Notes: a model not told the origin generated them from the sequence alone. A DNA stretch of 64,000 bases from an uncultured Pelagibacteraceae bacterium (GCA_902576785.1 CACGWC010000001.1:1-64000); one strand, 5' to 3'. Shown: positions 1 through 9,603, numbered from the stretch's first letter. Numbers and translations are program-made.

Positions 1-956
1 AAATCAACTTTAACATTTTTATTAATTGATGATGGATCTATATCAATATGAACTTTTTTTGATTTTGGTGAAAATTCATCTATTTTTCCTGTTATCCTAT
101 CATCAAAACGTGCCCCAATATTAATCATTAAATCACAGTCATGCATTGCATTATTTGCTTCATAAGTTCCATGCATACCCAACATTCCTAAAAATTGATT
201 ATCATCACCTGGGAAAGATCCTAATCCCTGTAAAGTTGATGTAATAGGAAAACCGGTTGCATAAACAAGTTCTCTTAAAAGCTCACTAGCCCTAGGTCCA
301 GAGTTAATAACTCCACCACCTGTATAAAAAATAGGTTTTGAAGATTTACTCATTAAATCAATTAGCTGATCAATACTATTTTGATTAAAATGATTGTGAG
401 ACTTTCCATTTAATTTTTTTTCTTTTTTGGGTTTCTTATATTTTGTTTTTTGAAATTGAATATCTTTTGGTATATCTACTAAAACTGGTCCAGGTCTACC
501 AGTAGTTGCTACCTCAAATGCTTTATGTATTGTGCTAGCTAAATCATTTATATCTTTGACTAACCAATTATGTTTGGTACAAGGCCTAGTTATTCCAGTC
601 GTATCACATTCTTGAAATGCATCTGTACCAATTAAATGAGTTGGAACTTGTCCAGAAATACAAACTAATGGGATTGAATCCATATACGCATCGGTCAAAG
701 CTGTAACTACATTTGTTGCGCCTGGTCCTGAGGTTACTAAAATAACACCTGGTTTACCGGATGATCTTGCATAACCTTCTGCAGCATGACCTGCACCTTG
801 TTCGTGTCTTACCAATACATGTTTGATTGACTTAAAATTTTGTAATTCATCATAAATTGGAAGTACGGCACCACCTGGATAACCGAAAATATGATCAACA
901 TTTTGATCTTCCATACACTTAAATACAATTTCAGCACCTGAGTATAATTTTGACAT
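1..956 (-). CDS. ilvB: Acetolactate synthase large subunit (partial, C-terminal part outside window)
   Basis: First ~318 residues of a thiamin-diphosphate enzyme that condenses two pyruvates (or pyruvate plus 2-oxobutyrate) in branched-chain amino acid synthesis. The N-terminal PYR domain shows the FGYPGG motif near residue 24 and the catalytic Glu at about residue 52 in VRHEQGAGH. A conserved LVTSGPGATN segment and a QVPTHLIGTDAFQE stretch follow, both typical of the large subunit. The ATG is at 956. The FAD-binding middle and C-terminal domains lie beyond base 1, so completeness cannot be judged. It is followed upstream by miaA on the same strand with a ~40 nt gap. Confidence 0.93.
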   Translation of the reverse strand, partial: MSKLYSGAEIVFKCMEDQNVDHIFGYPGGAVLPIYDELQNFKSIKHVLVRHEQGAGHAAEGYARSSGKPGVILVTSGPGATNVVTALTDAYMDSIPLVCISGQVPTHLIGTDAFQECDTTGITRPCTKHNWLVKDINDLASTIHKAFEVATTGRPGPVLVDIPKDIQFQKTKYKKPKKEKKLNGKSHNHFNQNSIDQLIDLMSKSSKPIFYTGGGVINSGPRASELLRELVYATGFPITSTLQGLGSFPGDDNQFLGMLGMHGTYEANNAMHDCDLMINIGARFDDRITGKIDEFSPKSKKVHIDIDPSSINKNVKVD

Positions 957-997
957 TAAGACAATCTAGCTGAAGTTGTGCTAAAAGGTCAAGCAAT

Positions 998-1918
998 CTA
1001 TGCTGATTTAGGAAATTTTTTTAAAAATGGTTTAAGTCTATCAAATTTTATTTTGTGCCAATCAGACATTTGTCCTCTAGCCCAAGTAGACTGTCTCTTA
1101 GCATATTGCCTTGTTTTTATTGATATTTTTTCTTTAAGTTCGCTGAGATCTATTCTTTTATCCAAATACTCTTTAATTTCACTTAGACCAATAACTTTAT
1201 TAGATGATAAATCTTTCTTTACTCTTAATTTATAAAATTTCTCAGCCTCTTTAATTGCTCCATCTTTCAACATTTCATTTGTTCGTAAGGAAATTCTCTT
1301 AATTAATTTATCTCTAGGATAATCAATATGCAACTTTATGAAATCGTCTTGATTAAAATCGGAGTAAGTTTCATTATACCAATCAAACAAAGATTTATTT
1401 GTAAACTTTTTTACTTCGTAAGCTCTTATTGATCTCTGAGTATCATTTTTGTTAATTTTTTTTTTGCAAAGTGGGTCTAGTTTAATAAGCTCAGAATAAA
1501 ATTTAAATTGTCCTATTTTTAATTGTTTTTTTCTTATTCTATTTCGAATTGTAAGTGGAATATCAGGAATTTTAACTATACCGTCAATAAGTGCTTTAAA
1601 ATACAATCCAGTACCACCAATAAGAATTGGAATTTTATTCTTTTTCTTAATATCGTTAATTTTTTTCTTGGCATCATTAAGCCAATTTCCTGTAGAATAA
1701 TTATCATTCACACTTTTAAATCCATATAAATGATGTTTTACATTTTTTAAATCATTTCGCTGTGGTCTTGCTGTAAGAATTTTAAGTTCTTTAAAGATTT
1801 GCATACTATCTGCATTTATAACTTCTCCGTTTATTTTATTTGCAAGCTGTATACCAAATTTTGATTTTCCAGATGCTGTTGGTCCTGAAATAAGAATTAT
1901 TTTGGACTTTAAGTCCAT
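998..1918 (-). CDS. miaA: tRNA dimethylallyltransferase
   Basis: Transfers a dimethylallyl group from DMAPP to N6 of A37 in tRNAs that read codons beginning with U. The 306-residue length is normal. The P-loop GPTASGKS lies at residues 12-19, the DSMQ motif at ~37-40 and GGTGLYFKAL at ~101-110. A QRSIRAYEV motif lies in the middle, and a Trp/Arg-rich C-terminal segment (TRQYAKRQSTW) matches the family. The ATG at 1918 shares one base with the degP stop codon, so the two are probably translationally coupled. DMAPP comes from the isoprenoid pathway, several genes of which (dxs, ispA, ispB) are also in this window. Confidence 0.95.
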   Translation of the reverse strand: MDLKSKIILISGPTASGKSKFGIQLANKINGEVINADSMQIFKELKILTARPQRNDLKNVKHHLYGFKSVNDNYSTGNWLNDAKKKINDIKKKNKIPILIGGTGLYFKALIDGIVKIPDIPLTIRNRIRKKQLKIGQFKFYSELIKLDPLCKKKINKNDTQRSIRAYEVKKFTNKSLFDWYNETYSDFNQDDFIKLHIDYPRDKLIKRISLRTNEMLKDGAIKEAEKFYKLRVKKDLSSNKVIGLSEIKEYLDKRIDLSELKEKISIKTRQYAKRQSTWARGQMSDWHKIKFDRLKPFLKKFPKSA

Positions 1919-3321
1919 TAGTTTAGTTTAACACCAATATATCTTCTTTGGTTATTATTATTGTAAATTGCGATAAGTAAACTTTTATCATTACCTTTTA
2001 GAGCTAATTTTACTATATTATCTAAATCTCCAATAGTGTTAATTTTTTTCTTTTGTGCTTCAACAATAATGTTATTTACTTGAAGATAATTAACTGGGCT
2101 ATCTTTATCGATTTCTGTGATAACTAATCCTGTTGTATTTTTAGGTAGATTTCTTTCTTTAATATCATTTTTATCTAGCAATCTCACTTTTATTTTTAAG
2201 CCATCAATTGTGTCTTCTTTTGGTTTTTCAGTTACTAATCCTTGAGATTTAAAGTCTTCTGACGTCTCCAATCTTCCGAGTATAATTTCTTTTATTATTT
2301 CACGTTTATTTCTCCACACCTTGAGTTTTACTTTTTTTCCAACTTCAGTTTCTGCAACTATTCTCGGAAGTTCGCTCATTTCATTAATTTTTTTGCCATC
2401 AAATTCTAATATTATATCTCCAGCTTTAATGCCTCCCTTATCTGAAGGGCTATTTTCAGCTACACTTGCAACAAGTGCTCCTCTTGGTTCATCTAATTTT
2501 TCTACATCTGCAATATCTTTTGTTACAGTTTGGATTCTTACACCTAACCACCCTCTTTTAGTTTCTCCAAATTCAATTAATTGATTAATTACTTTTTGTG
2601 CACTATTAGAAGGAATTGCAAAACCAATTCCAATTGAACCGGATTGACCTAATATTGCAGTATTAATTCCAACTACATCTCCATCCATGTTAAACAATGG
2701 GCCTCCTGAATTACCTTGGTTTATAGACGCATCTGTTTGAATGTAGTCTTCATATCTAGAAAGACCTATACTTCTGTTTCTTGCAGAGATTATTCCTGCA
2801 GTTACAGTTCCACCCAAGCCAAATGGATTCCCAATTGCAATAACCCAATCACCAATTCTTGCTGTATCAGAGTCTCCAAATTTAACTGGGGTAAATTTCT
2901 GATCTGACTCTATTTGAAGAACAGCCAAATCCATGCCGGGATCAGCTCCAATTACTTTTGCCTTAATATTTTTTTCACCATTCACTCTCACAAAAACATC
3001 TTCTGCACCTTGTATCACGTGGTTATTAGTAATAACAATTCCATTTTCATCTATTATGAAGCCAGATCCAAGTGCACTAGTCTGTCTTTCTTGAGGAGTT
3101 CCATAATCTTTGAACATATCTTCTAATGGAGATCCTGGAGGAAATTCAAATGGGAATGGATTAGATCTTGTTGTTACAGTTGTTGTAGTCGAGATATTTA
3201 CTACTGATGGCATTAGTTTTTCTGCTAGATCTGCAAAAGACGCAGGCATATTTGCAGCGTTAGTAGTATTTTGAATATTAATTGAAAATAATATTAGTAA
3301 TAATATCTTTATGAGTCTCAT
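1918..3321 (-). CDS. degP: Periplasmic serine protease of the DegP/HtrA family
   Basis: Trypsin-like envelope protease and chaperone that removes misfolded periplasmic proteins. A signal peptide (MRLIKILLL to about residue 22) is followed by the protease domain. The catalytic triad is His101 (TNNHVIQ), Asp131 (GMDLAVL) and Ser205 (GNSGGPL), and two PDZ-like domains follow. I prefer the ATG at 3321 over the start five codons upstream, because it forms an ATGA overlap with the stop of the preceding DUF2065 gene. The order hflK-hflC-DUF2065-degP is a common alphaproteobacterial envelope-stress operon. The length of about 467 aa is typical. Confidence 0.95.
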   Translation of the reverse strand: MRLIKILLLILFSINIQNTTNAANMPASFADLAEKLMPSVVNISTTTTVTTRSNPFPFEFPPGSPLEDMFKDYGTPQERQTSALGSGFIIDENGIVITNNHVIQGAEDVFVRVNGEKNIKAKVIGADPGMDLAVLQIESDQKFTPVKFGDSDTARIGDWVIAIGNPFGLGGTVTAGIISARNRSIGLSRYEDYIQTDASINQGNSGGPLFNMDGDVVGINTAILGQSGSIGIGFAIPSNSAQKVINQLIEFGETKRGWLGVRIQTVTKDIADVEKLDEPRGALVASVAENSPSDKGGIKAGDIILEFDGKKINEMSELPRIVAETEVGKKVKLKVWRNKREIIKEIILGRLETSEDFKSQGLVTEKPKEDTIDGLKIKVRLLDKNDIKERNLPKNTTGLVITEIDKDSPVNYLQVNNIIVEAQKKKINTIGDLDNIVKLALKGNDKSLLIAIYNNNNQRRYIGVKLN

Positions 3322-3503
3322 CTTTTTAAGTACCAAATAATAAAAAATCCAATCATAGCAAATACTAATCCACCAGTTCTGAGTTGATTATCAGTGACTT
3401 CTTTTAATCTAATTATCATATTTTTCATTTTTGATGGAAATATGGCGTAAAGAATACCTTCAATAAAAAGGAATAGACCAAATGCGATGATCAATTCTCT
3501 CAT
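3318..3503 (-). CDS. DUF2065 (YjeT-like) small membrane protein
   Basis: A 61-residue inner-membrane protein with two hydrophobic segments (roughly residues 4-20 and 42-58) separated by a basic loop. It resembles the DUF2065/YjeT family, whose genes commonly sit beside hflC and degP; its biochemical role is unknown. The stop overlaps the preferred degP start as ATGA, and hflC ends 5 nt upstream, so it is part of the hflKC-degP transcription unit. The family call rests on position, length and the N-terminal pattern. Confidence 0.8.
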   Translation of the reverse strand: MRELIIAFGLFLFIEGILYAIFPSKMKNMIIRLKEVTDNQLRTGGLVFAMIGFFIIWYLKR

Positions 3504-3508
3504 TAAAT

Positions 3509-4378
3509 TTACTCTACTTTTTGATCGATATTTCCGAAAAATTTAAAAAATTCACTATCTGGTGAAAGTATCATTGAAGTTTCACCACCAATTAAAGCTT
3601 TTTGGTATGCTTGCATAGCTCTATAGAATGCAAAAAATTCAGGATCTTGTCCAAATGCATCAGCGAAAATTTTATTCTTAAGACCATCACCTTCACCCTT
3701 CATAATCTCAGATTTTTTTTGTGCATCAGCAAGTATAACAGTTACTTCTTTATCAGCTGTTGAGGTAATTGTTACCGCCATCTCTGCACCTTTCGCTCTA
3801 AATTCTTTTGCCTCTCTTTCCCTTTCAGTTTGCATTCTTCTAAAAATTGCATCACTGTTTGCTTGAGGAAGATCTGCTCTTTTAATTCTTACATCGACAA
3901 TACTAATACCAAAATTTTCTGCTTCATTATTAACACCTTCTTGAATTAGAGACATTTGTTTTGTTCTATCTTCTGATAAAAGTGTTTGCAGTTCTTGTCG
4001 ACCAAGAACATTTCTTATTCTTGAATTTATAATTGTAGCCAGTCTTGATCTTGCAACTCTTTCATTTCCAACAGATATATAAAATTTAAGAGGGTCAATT
4101 ATTTGAAACCTTGCAAATGCATCTACAATAAGTCTTTTTTGATCCGATGCAATTACTTCTTCCGGTGGTGTATCAAGATTTAAGATTCTTTTATCTAAGA
4201 ATACTACGTTTTGTATGAATGGAATCTTAAAATTAATGCCAGGTTTTGATATAATTCTTTTAGGATCACCAAATTGAAGAACAATAGCTTGGTTAACTTC
4301 TTTTACAATAAAAACCGAAAAGTATATTGTTGCTGCAATAAGAATGATTATTGGTAGTAAAAATTTTCCAGCTTTCAT
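3509..4378 (-). CDS. hflC: HflC, modulator of FtsH protease (SPFH/stomatin family)
   Basis: Subunit of the HflKC complex, which surrounds the membrane protease FtsH and controls its access to substrates. One N-terminal transmembrane segment (about residues 7-25) is followed by an SPFH/band-7 domain containing VLQFGDPKRI and IDPLKFYISVGN. The C-terminal half is a long Ala/Glu/Lys helix (about residues 185-245), as in stomatins. The length of 289 aa is normal. It directly follows hflK with no gap. Its partner gene ftsH is in the same window at 34696-36588 but in another operon. Confidence 0.95.
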   Translation of the reverse strand: MKAGKFLLPIIILIAATIYFSVFIVKEVNQAIVLQFGDPKRIISKPGINFKIPFIQNVVFLDKRILNLDTPPEEVIASDQKRLIVDAFARFQIIDPLKFYISVGNERVARSRLATIINSRIRNVLGRQELQTLLSEDRTKQMSLIQEGVNNEAENFGISIVDVRIKRADLPQANSDAIFRRMQTEREREAKEFRAKGAEMAVTITSTADKEVTVILADAQKKSEIMKGEGDGLKNKIFADAFGQDPEFFAFYRAMQAYQKALIGGETSMILSPDSEFFKFFGNIDQKVE

Positions 4379-5467
4379 TTAATTAGTCCCTGTTTTTAAC
4401 TCTTGCAAAGGTAAATATGGTACTACTCCTTCACCTGAATTTTTGTCGATTATTATTTTATTAATATCAGCCAATACTTCTTCCATAGTTTCAAGATACA
4501 TTCTTTCTTGAGTTACTTTTTTGGCTTTTGCATACTCATTATATATTGATAAAAACCTACTAGCTTCTCCTTCTGCCTTAGCAACAACTTCTTTTTTATA
4601 AGCTTCTGCTGCTTGTAGAATTTTTGCAGCCTCTCCTCGTGCTCTTGGAATTACATCGTTAGCGTATGCTTCCGCTTCGTTCTTAGATCTTTCCATATCT
4701 GCTCTAGCTGCTTGGACATCTCTAAATGCGTCGATAACTTGATCTGGTGGATCAGCTTTTTGAGTTTGAACTTGTGTAATTTGAATTCCACTTGTGTATT
4801 CATCTAAAATTTCTTGAATTATTTCTTGAGTGTCAGCTTCTATAAGAGATCTACCTTCTGTCAGAATTGGTTGAATATCAGATCGTGCAATAACCTCTCT
4901 CATTGCAGTTTCTGCGGCAGCTTTTACAGTTCCTTCCGGATCTTGAATTTTAAATAAAAAATTACCCGCATCTTTAATTACCCAAAATACTGAAAAATCT
5001 ATATTAACTATGTTTTCATCACCTGTTAACATCAGACTTTCTTCTGGAACATCCGCAACTCCACCTGAAGAAAATCCACTGTCTCTTTCTGACCTAAATC
5101 CAATATCCATTCGATTAACTTTCGTTACTTTAGGGGTTAATACATTTTCAATTGGAAAAGGAAGATGATAATTTAATCCAGGTTGTGTAGTTTTTACAAA
5201 TTTTCCAAATCTTAAAACAACACCTTGCTCATCAGGTAAAACTCTATAAAGGCCACTTAATGTCCAGACAATAACAAGAATTATCAATCCAACGATTATT
5301 GGTTTTGCTCCACCTTTGCCACCACCTAAAAATCTATTTATAATTTTTTGGATCTTACTTATTACTTCATCGATATTTGGTGGTGTCGGACCTTTTCTAA
5401 AACCACCATTACCACCTCCACCACCAGGTGGGGTTCCCCAAGGACTTTGATTTCTAAAATCATTCAT
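4379..5467 (-). CDS. hflK: HflK, modulator of FtsH protease (SPFH/stomatin family)
   Basis: Partner of HflC in the large ring complex that regulates FtsH. The N-terminal ~50 residues are cytoplasmic and rich in Gly and Pro (NQSPWGTPPGGGGG), typical of HflK. A transmembrane helix at about residues 56-75 is followed by the SPFH domain (GVVLRFGKFVKT) and a helical region with EAEAYANDVIPRARGEAAK. The length is 362 aa. It is first in the minus-strand hflK-hflC-DUF2065-degP-miaA run, and its start faces the divergent gene mrp across 54 bases, which must hold both promoters. Confidence 0.95.
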   Translation of the reverse strand: MNDFRNQSPWGTPPGGGGGNGGFRKGPTPPNIDEVISKIQKIINRFLGGGKGGAKPIIVGLIILVIVWTLSGLYRVLPDEQGVVLRFGKFVKTTQPGLNYHLPFPIENVLTPKVTKVNRMDIGFRSERDSGFSSGGVADVPEESLMLTGDENIVNIDFSVFWVIKDAGNFLFKIQDPEGTVKAAAETAMREVIARSDIQPILTEGRSLIEADTQEIIQEILDEYTSGIQITQVQTQKADPPDQVIDAFRDVQAARADMERSKNEAEAYANDVIPRARGEAAKILQAAEAYKKEVVAKAEGEASRFLSIYNEYAKAKKVTQERMYLETMEEVLADINKIIIDKNSGEGVVPYLPLQELKTGTN

Positions 5468-5521
5468 ATTAAGTCACTCTATATAGTGTCTTTATTGCTA
5501 AAAACAAGGTAATGGTAAAAT

Positions 5522-6361
5522 ATGGATAGTAAAAAAGTAGGTTTAAGTGACACAATGAAGGCAAAAACTGAGCCAAAATCCTTTAGAAGAAACCCTATAA
5601 AAGGAACAAAATATACCATTGCAATTTCAAGCGCAAAAGGTGGAGTTGGGAAATCGACTTTTGCAACGAATCTCGCTCTTGCATTAAAAAAATTAAATTT
5701 AAAAGTTGGTATATTAGACGCAGATATTTATGGTCCATCATTGCCTAAGCTTTTCGATATAAATCAAAAACCAGAGACTGATGGTCAAAATCTTATTCCA
5801 ATTTTAAAATATGGGATACAATGTATGTCAATAGGGTTTTTGACAGATGAACAAACACCAATGATTTGGAGAGGTCCAATGGTAACATCTGCGATTAAGA
5901 CGTTTACACAAAAAGTTTTATGGAGTGAGCTGGATTTTATAATTATAGATATGCCACCAGGAACTGGAGATACACAATTAACATTTGCACAAGAAATACT
6001 CATCGATGGAGTTATAATTGTATCTACCCCTCAAGAAATAGCACTTCAAGATGTGAGGCGTGGAATTAAAATGTTTGAAAAACTAAAAGTAAACATTATT
6101 GGTTTAATAGATAATATGAGTTATTTTATCGGTGATGATCAAAAAAAATATCCTATATTTGGTGAAGGGACAGTAAAATTAACAGCTAAAGAATTTAACA
6201 AAGATTTACTGGCCGAAATTCCTATCAACCCAGAAGTTGGAAAATGTGGCGACCAAGGTGAACCGATAGTGGAGAATAAACCAGATCATACCATTTCAAA
6301 AATATATATTGATATAGCAAAAAAAATTAAAATTAATTATTTTGAAAATAAAGGTGAGTGA
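5522..6361 (+). CDS. mrp: Mrp/ApbC-type P-loop ATPase, Fe-S cluster carrier
   Basis: ATPase of the Mrp/NBP35 family, which carries Fe-S clusters to target proteins in the cytoplasm. The deviant Walker A motif SAKGGVGKST is at about residues 37-46, followed by GILDADIYGPSLP and the switch-like IIIDMPPGTGDTQLT, all diagnostic of Mrp. At 279 aa it is shorter than E. coli Mrp because the N-terminal DUF59/MIP18 domain is absent. The C-terminal CxxC motif usual in the family is not evident. It is divergent from hflK and overlaps the start of the next gene by 20 nt. Confidence 0.92.
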   Translation: MDSKKVGLSDTMKAKTEPKSFRRNPIKGTKYTIAISSAKGGVGKSTFATNLALALKKLNLKVGILDADIYGPSLPKLFDINQKPETDGQNLIPILKYGIQCMSIGFLTDEQTPMIWRGPMVTSAIKTFTQKVLWSELDFIIIDMPPGTGDTQLTFAQEILIDGVIIVSTPQEIALQDVRRGIKMFEKLKVNIIGLIDNMSYFIGDDQKKYPIFGEGTVKLTAKEFNKDLLAEIPINPEVGKCGDQGEPIVENKPDHTISKIYIDIAKKIKINYFENKGE

Positions 6362-8333
6362 TAAATATTTAAAATTTAATTACTTAGACCATATAGATGC
6401 TTTGAGAGCAATTTCTGTTATTTTAGTAATTTTATTTCATTTAAACTCAGAATTATTTTTTTTCGGTTATTTAGGTGTCGATGTTTTTTTTGTTATTTCA
6501 GGCTATGTGATAACTAATTCAATATATCAACAACAAATATTAAAAAAAAAAAAGATATTAAGCTTTTATATTAAAAGATTTAAAAGATTATATCCTGTCC
6601 TTTTTTTGGTTATCATTTCATTTCTAATATTTTATACTTTTCTTTCACCATTAAGTGGTAACACAAATTTTTATTTGGGAAGCTCAATTTCGGCACTTTT
6701 TGGAATATCAAATTTTTATTTCATGAATAATGAGGTAAATTATTTCTTGAGCGAAAGTGTTAATCCACTCTTGCACACTTGGTCACTGGGTATTGAAGAA
6801 CAGTTTTATTTTATCTATCCAATTTTTTTACTTACATTGTTTAAAGTTCATAAATCTAATTTTGAAAATATTTTTTTATCTATTTTTTTATTAGTATTAT
6901 TATCCAGCACAGCATATTATTTCGGATCCAGTATTATTAGTGACTTCTATTTCCCTTTGGCAAGATTTTGGGAACTTGCATTAGGCTGTCTTATTTTTTT
7001 TATCCCAAAGATTAAATTAAAATTTAAAAATTATTTAGTAATATTTTTATTAATTATATTTATTTTATGTATATTAAATTTTAATAATGGAAAAAATATT
7101 CAAAATTTAAATTTAATTTCAACAATTATAACATCTCTAATAATAATTTATTCAAAAGGTATAGAGAAAAGGAAAATTAATATTTTGGTTAAAAAAAGTA
7201 AATTACCTTATTTGGGAAGACTCTCTTATTCTTTATATTTATGGCACTTACCAATTCTTTATTTCTGTGAAATATATTTCTCTGGATTTAGCATGTATAT
7301 GATTTTCTTTTTCATTACATTTATAACATCTGCAATCTCATACCACATGTATGAAACTCCATTAAGAAGATCAAAAATAATAGAAATATTTTTTAGAAAT
7401 ATAACAAAATACTCACCTATTTATATATCAGTCTTAATTTTTATATTTTTTGTATTCCAAAATTTTAATCTTAAATCCCATTTGGCTTTATTTAAAAAAT
7501 TTAATTATCCAGAGTCAAAATTATCTAACTTTTTATCACGACTAGATTATAAACATAAAAATTATTTAGACACAGATTGTGTAAATACTAATGAAACATT
7601 AACTTGTTCTTCGTCAAGTAAGAAATCTCGAGCAGTTTATTTAACCGGGGATAGTCATGCAGCACATTTTTTACCAACAGTAGATGGAATAAAAAATATA
7701 GATACCTTTTATTACAATGAGATTGGAAATTGTGAAATAATTGGTAAGTATCTCATAGAGAGAAAGTTAATAAATAACAAATGTTCTTTCAATAACAATG
7801 AATTTATAGAAAAATTTAATAAATCAAATTTTGAAAAAAAGTTTATAATTATTTCTTTAAGATTAAGTGAATATTTTAAAACAGATTGGAAAATAATAGA
7901 AAGATATAATCAAAATAAATTAAATAAATTTGATTTTATAAAAGAAAAATATTTAAACTTTTTAAGTAAATTTGAAAAATATAATGTTATTTTGATTACA
8001 ACTGTTCCTGAAAGCCAAGTTCATACAGAAAAATGTATATTTAATGAATTTTTAAATAAAAAAATTAATATTCAAATATATTCTAAATGTCATTTTAAAA
8101 AAAAAATAGATTTAAAAAGAAACAAATTAATCAAATCCTTTTTAGAAGAAATATCAACTCACAATTCAAATATATATATTTATGATCCTTACGATAAATT
8201 ATGTCCTGATGATATATGTCACAATTACAATCCTAAAAAAGATTTTTTTATGTTGCACGATAAAGATCATCTAAGTATTGAAGCAAGTAAATTTTTATCA
8301 GATGACCTTAAGCTGTTTATTGATAAAATTTAA
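6342..8333 (+). CDS. OafA/YrhL-type membrane acyltransferase with C-terminal SGNH domain
   Basis: Predicted inner-membrane enzyme that O-acetylates a surface polysaccharide or lipid. The N-terminal ~380 residues form an acyltransferase-3 domain of about ten hydrophobic helices, with the conserved His33 (LFHLNSE) and FLGVDVFFVISGY-like motif. The C-terminal ~230 residues form a periplasmic SGNH hydrolase-like domain with GDSH at residues 436-439 and the Asp-His pair DHLS at 642-645. The start used is TTG at 6342; a GTG at 6354 is also possible. It lies between housekeeping genes mrp and thyX and is visibly more AT-rich, which suggests a variable surface gene. The substrate is unknown. Confidence 0.88.
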   Translation: MKIKVSDKYLKFNYLDHIDALRAISVILVILFHLNSELFFFGYLGVDVFFVISGYVITNSIYQQQILKKKKILSFYIKRFKRLYPVLFLVIISFLIFYTFLSPLSGNTNFYLGSSISALFGISNFYFMNNEVNYFLSESVNPLLHTWSLGIEEQFYFIYPIFLLTLFKVHKSNFENIFLSIFLLVLLSSTAYYFGSSIISDFYFPLARFWELALGCLIFFIPKIKLKFKNYLVIFLLIIFILCILNFNNGKNIQNLNLISTIITSLIIIYSKGIEKRKINILVKKSKLPYLGRLSYSLYLWHLPILYFCEIYFSGFSMYMIFFFITFITSAISYHMYETPLRRSKIIEIFFRNITKYSPIYISVLIFIFFVFQNFNLKSHLALFKKFNYPESKLSNFLSRLDYKHKNYLDTDCVNTNETLTCSSSSKKSRAVYLTGDSHAAHFLPTVDGIKNIDTFYYNEIGNCEIIGKYLIERKLINNKCSFNNNEFIEKFNKSNFEKKFIIISLRLSEYFKTDWKIIERYNQNKLNKFDFIKEKYLNFLSKFEKYNVILITTVPESQVHTEKCIFNEFLNKKINIQIYSKCHFKKKIDLKRNKLIKSFLEEISTHNSNIYIYDPYDKLCPDDICHNYNPKKDFFMLHDKDHLSIEASKFLSDDLKLFIDKI

Positions 8334-9284
8334 TTATGTAATTTTTCTATCATTCAAATTCATTCCATCCATAAGTTCGTTCCACTCTCTTTTTGATAAA
8401 CCTGAATTATTGATATCAACTTCTTCTTTATTTATTATTTTTTGAATTACAGTTTTGCCTTTTGATGAAAGTTCAATTCCTCCAATTCTATAATCTAAAA
8501 AAGCTTCATATGTGGTTGGAACCCATTTTTTTAGAGTATTTAACATTACATCTGCATAGGCTCTAATTTCATATTGCGCATGAGTATCTGCTCTCAGTCT
8601 TATAAAATTCATTAAATTTAACAAATCTGTTTTCCAATACCATTGTGTGTAAGTATTCAATGTTAAGTTCATTCTTGCTAGCTCTCTTGCTAAACCTGGA
8701 GAGTTTTTATCAATAGTAGATCCATCGTACTTTTCATTGAGCATCATCTCATAATTTTTATAGGTTTGCTCCGCATCACTTTTGAGTAAATCTAGAACTT
8801 TTTTTGCTTTATCTCCTTCTAGCACTTGTCCTCTTCCTTGCCGATTATTTTGGGATTGTGCTGCCAAATGTTCAGCCTTTGGAAGATAAAATTCTTTATC
8901 TAAAATAGAATATCTTGCAGAATATTCATTAACATTTGCTGTTCTATGTCTTATCCATTGTCTGGCTATAAAAATTGGAAGCTTTATGTGATATTTTATC
9001 TCACACATTTCAAAAGGGGTACTATGCCAATGTCTCATTAAATATTTTATTAAACCAGAATCGGTTGAAACTTTCTTTGTTCCCTTCCCATAGGATACTC
9101 TAGCAGCTTGAACTATTGAAGTATCATCTCCCATATAATCTATAACTCTAATAAAACCATGATCTAATATTGGTATTGCGTCATATAAAATTTTTTCGAG
9201 CTCTGGAGCTGTAACTCTTTTTGTTGAATTTTGCTGAGATTGCTGCTCTTTTATTTCTTTAATTTGATCTTCGGTTAACTTCAT
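8334..9284 (-). CDS. thyX: Flavin-dependent thymidylate synthase
   Basis: Makes dTMP from dUMP using methylene-tetrahydrofolate as carbon donor and FAD/NADPH as reductant. The ThyX signature is present: Arg112-His113-Arg114 followed by Ser122 and Arg124 ([13 protein letters not shown]). The upstream RVSYGKG and downstream [15 protein letters not shown] segments also match. The length is 316 aa. Its stop codon directly abuts that of the convergent acyltransferase gene. A ThyA homologue was not seen in this window. Confidence 0.96.
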   Translation of the reverse strand: MKLTEDQIKEIKEQQSQQNSTKRVTAPELEKILYDAIPILDHGFIRVIDYMGDDTSIVQAARVSYGKGTKKVSTDSGLIKYLMRHWHSTPFEMCEIKYHIKLPIFIARQWIRHRTANVNEYSARYSILDKEFYLPKAEHLAAQSQNNRQGRGQVLEGDKAKKVLDLLKSDAEQTYKNYEMMLNEKYDGSTIDKNSPGLARELARMNLTLNTYTQWYWKTDLLNLMNFIRLRADTHAQYEIRAYADVMLNTLKKWVPTTYEAFLDYRIGGIELSSKGKTVIQKIINKEEVDINNSGLSKREWNELMDGMNLNDRKIT

Positions 9285-9294
9285 GAATAATTTA

Positions 9295-9324
9295 TTGAAT
9301 CTATTAAATTTGGTTTTATATTAT
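9295..9324 (+). promoter_or_regulatory. Candidate promoter of the tmRNA gene
   Basis: A TTGAAT box at 9295-9300 is followed by TATATT at 9317-9322 (16 nt spacer) or TATTAT at 9319-9324 (18 nt spacer). A start near 9330 would place it just upstream of the acceptor piece of the tmRNA. This is inferred by pattern only, in an AT-rich genome where such boxes occur by chance. Confidence 0.4.
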
Positions 9325-9329
9325 TAATG

Positions 9330-9590
9330 TTGGTTTTCCAACTATGACGATAAACGAATTTCGTAATAACCATTACGGACGTGGGGGCAGTACCCACCAC
9401 CTCCACCATTTTCAACTTATGGGGGTGAATCAGGATCGACGGATGACTAAAAGTTATTCTTTCGTTCGGTATTGTTCCGCCGTGAAGGGCTAATTTATAA
9501 ATGCTAACGAAAGTTACGCACTTGCAGCTTAATTAATTTATTAATTAAGTTACGGGGTTTGGGGCACCTGGCAACAGAACGCCCCTTAAT
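9330..9590 (+). ncRNA. ssrA: tmRNA, circularly permuted two-piece form; tag ANESYALAA
   Basis: Rescues stalled ribosomes. The gene is permuted: the acceptor piece comes first and ends at CCA 9406-9408, then a short spacer (9409-9420), then the coding piece starting GGGGGTG at 9421. GGGGGTG pairs with CACCTCC (9398-9404) to form a 7 bp acceptor stem with the G3-U70 pair recognised by alanyl-tRNA synthetase. A 5 bp T stem (GTGGG 9381-9385 / CCCAC 9393-9397) encloses a 7-nt loop. The tag ORF starts at GCT 9503 and encodes ANESYALAA, ending at TAA 9530 inside a 9 bp hairpin (9528-9536/9541-9549). GGGGC/GCCCC flanks the 3' pseudoknot region near 9561-9585. The outer ends are approximate. Confidence 0.93.
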
Positions 9591-9603
9591 AAATATTTGT
9601 TTT

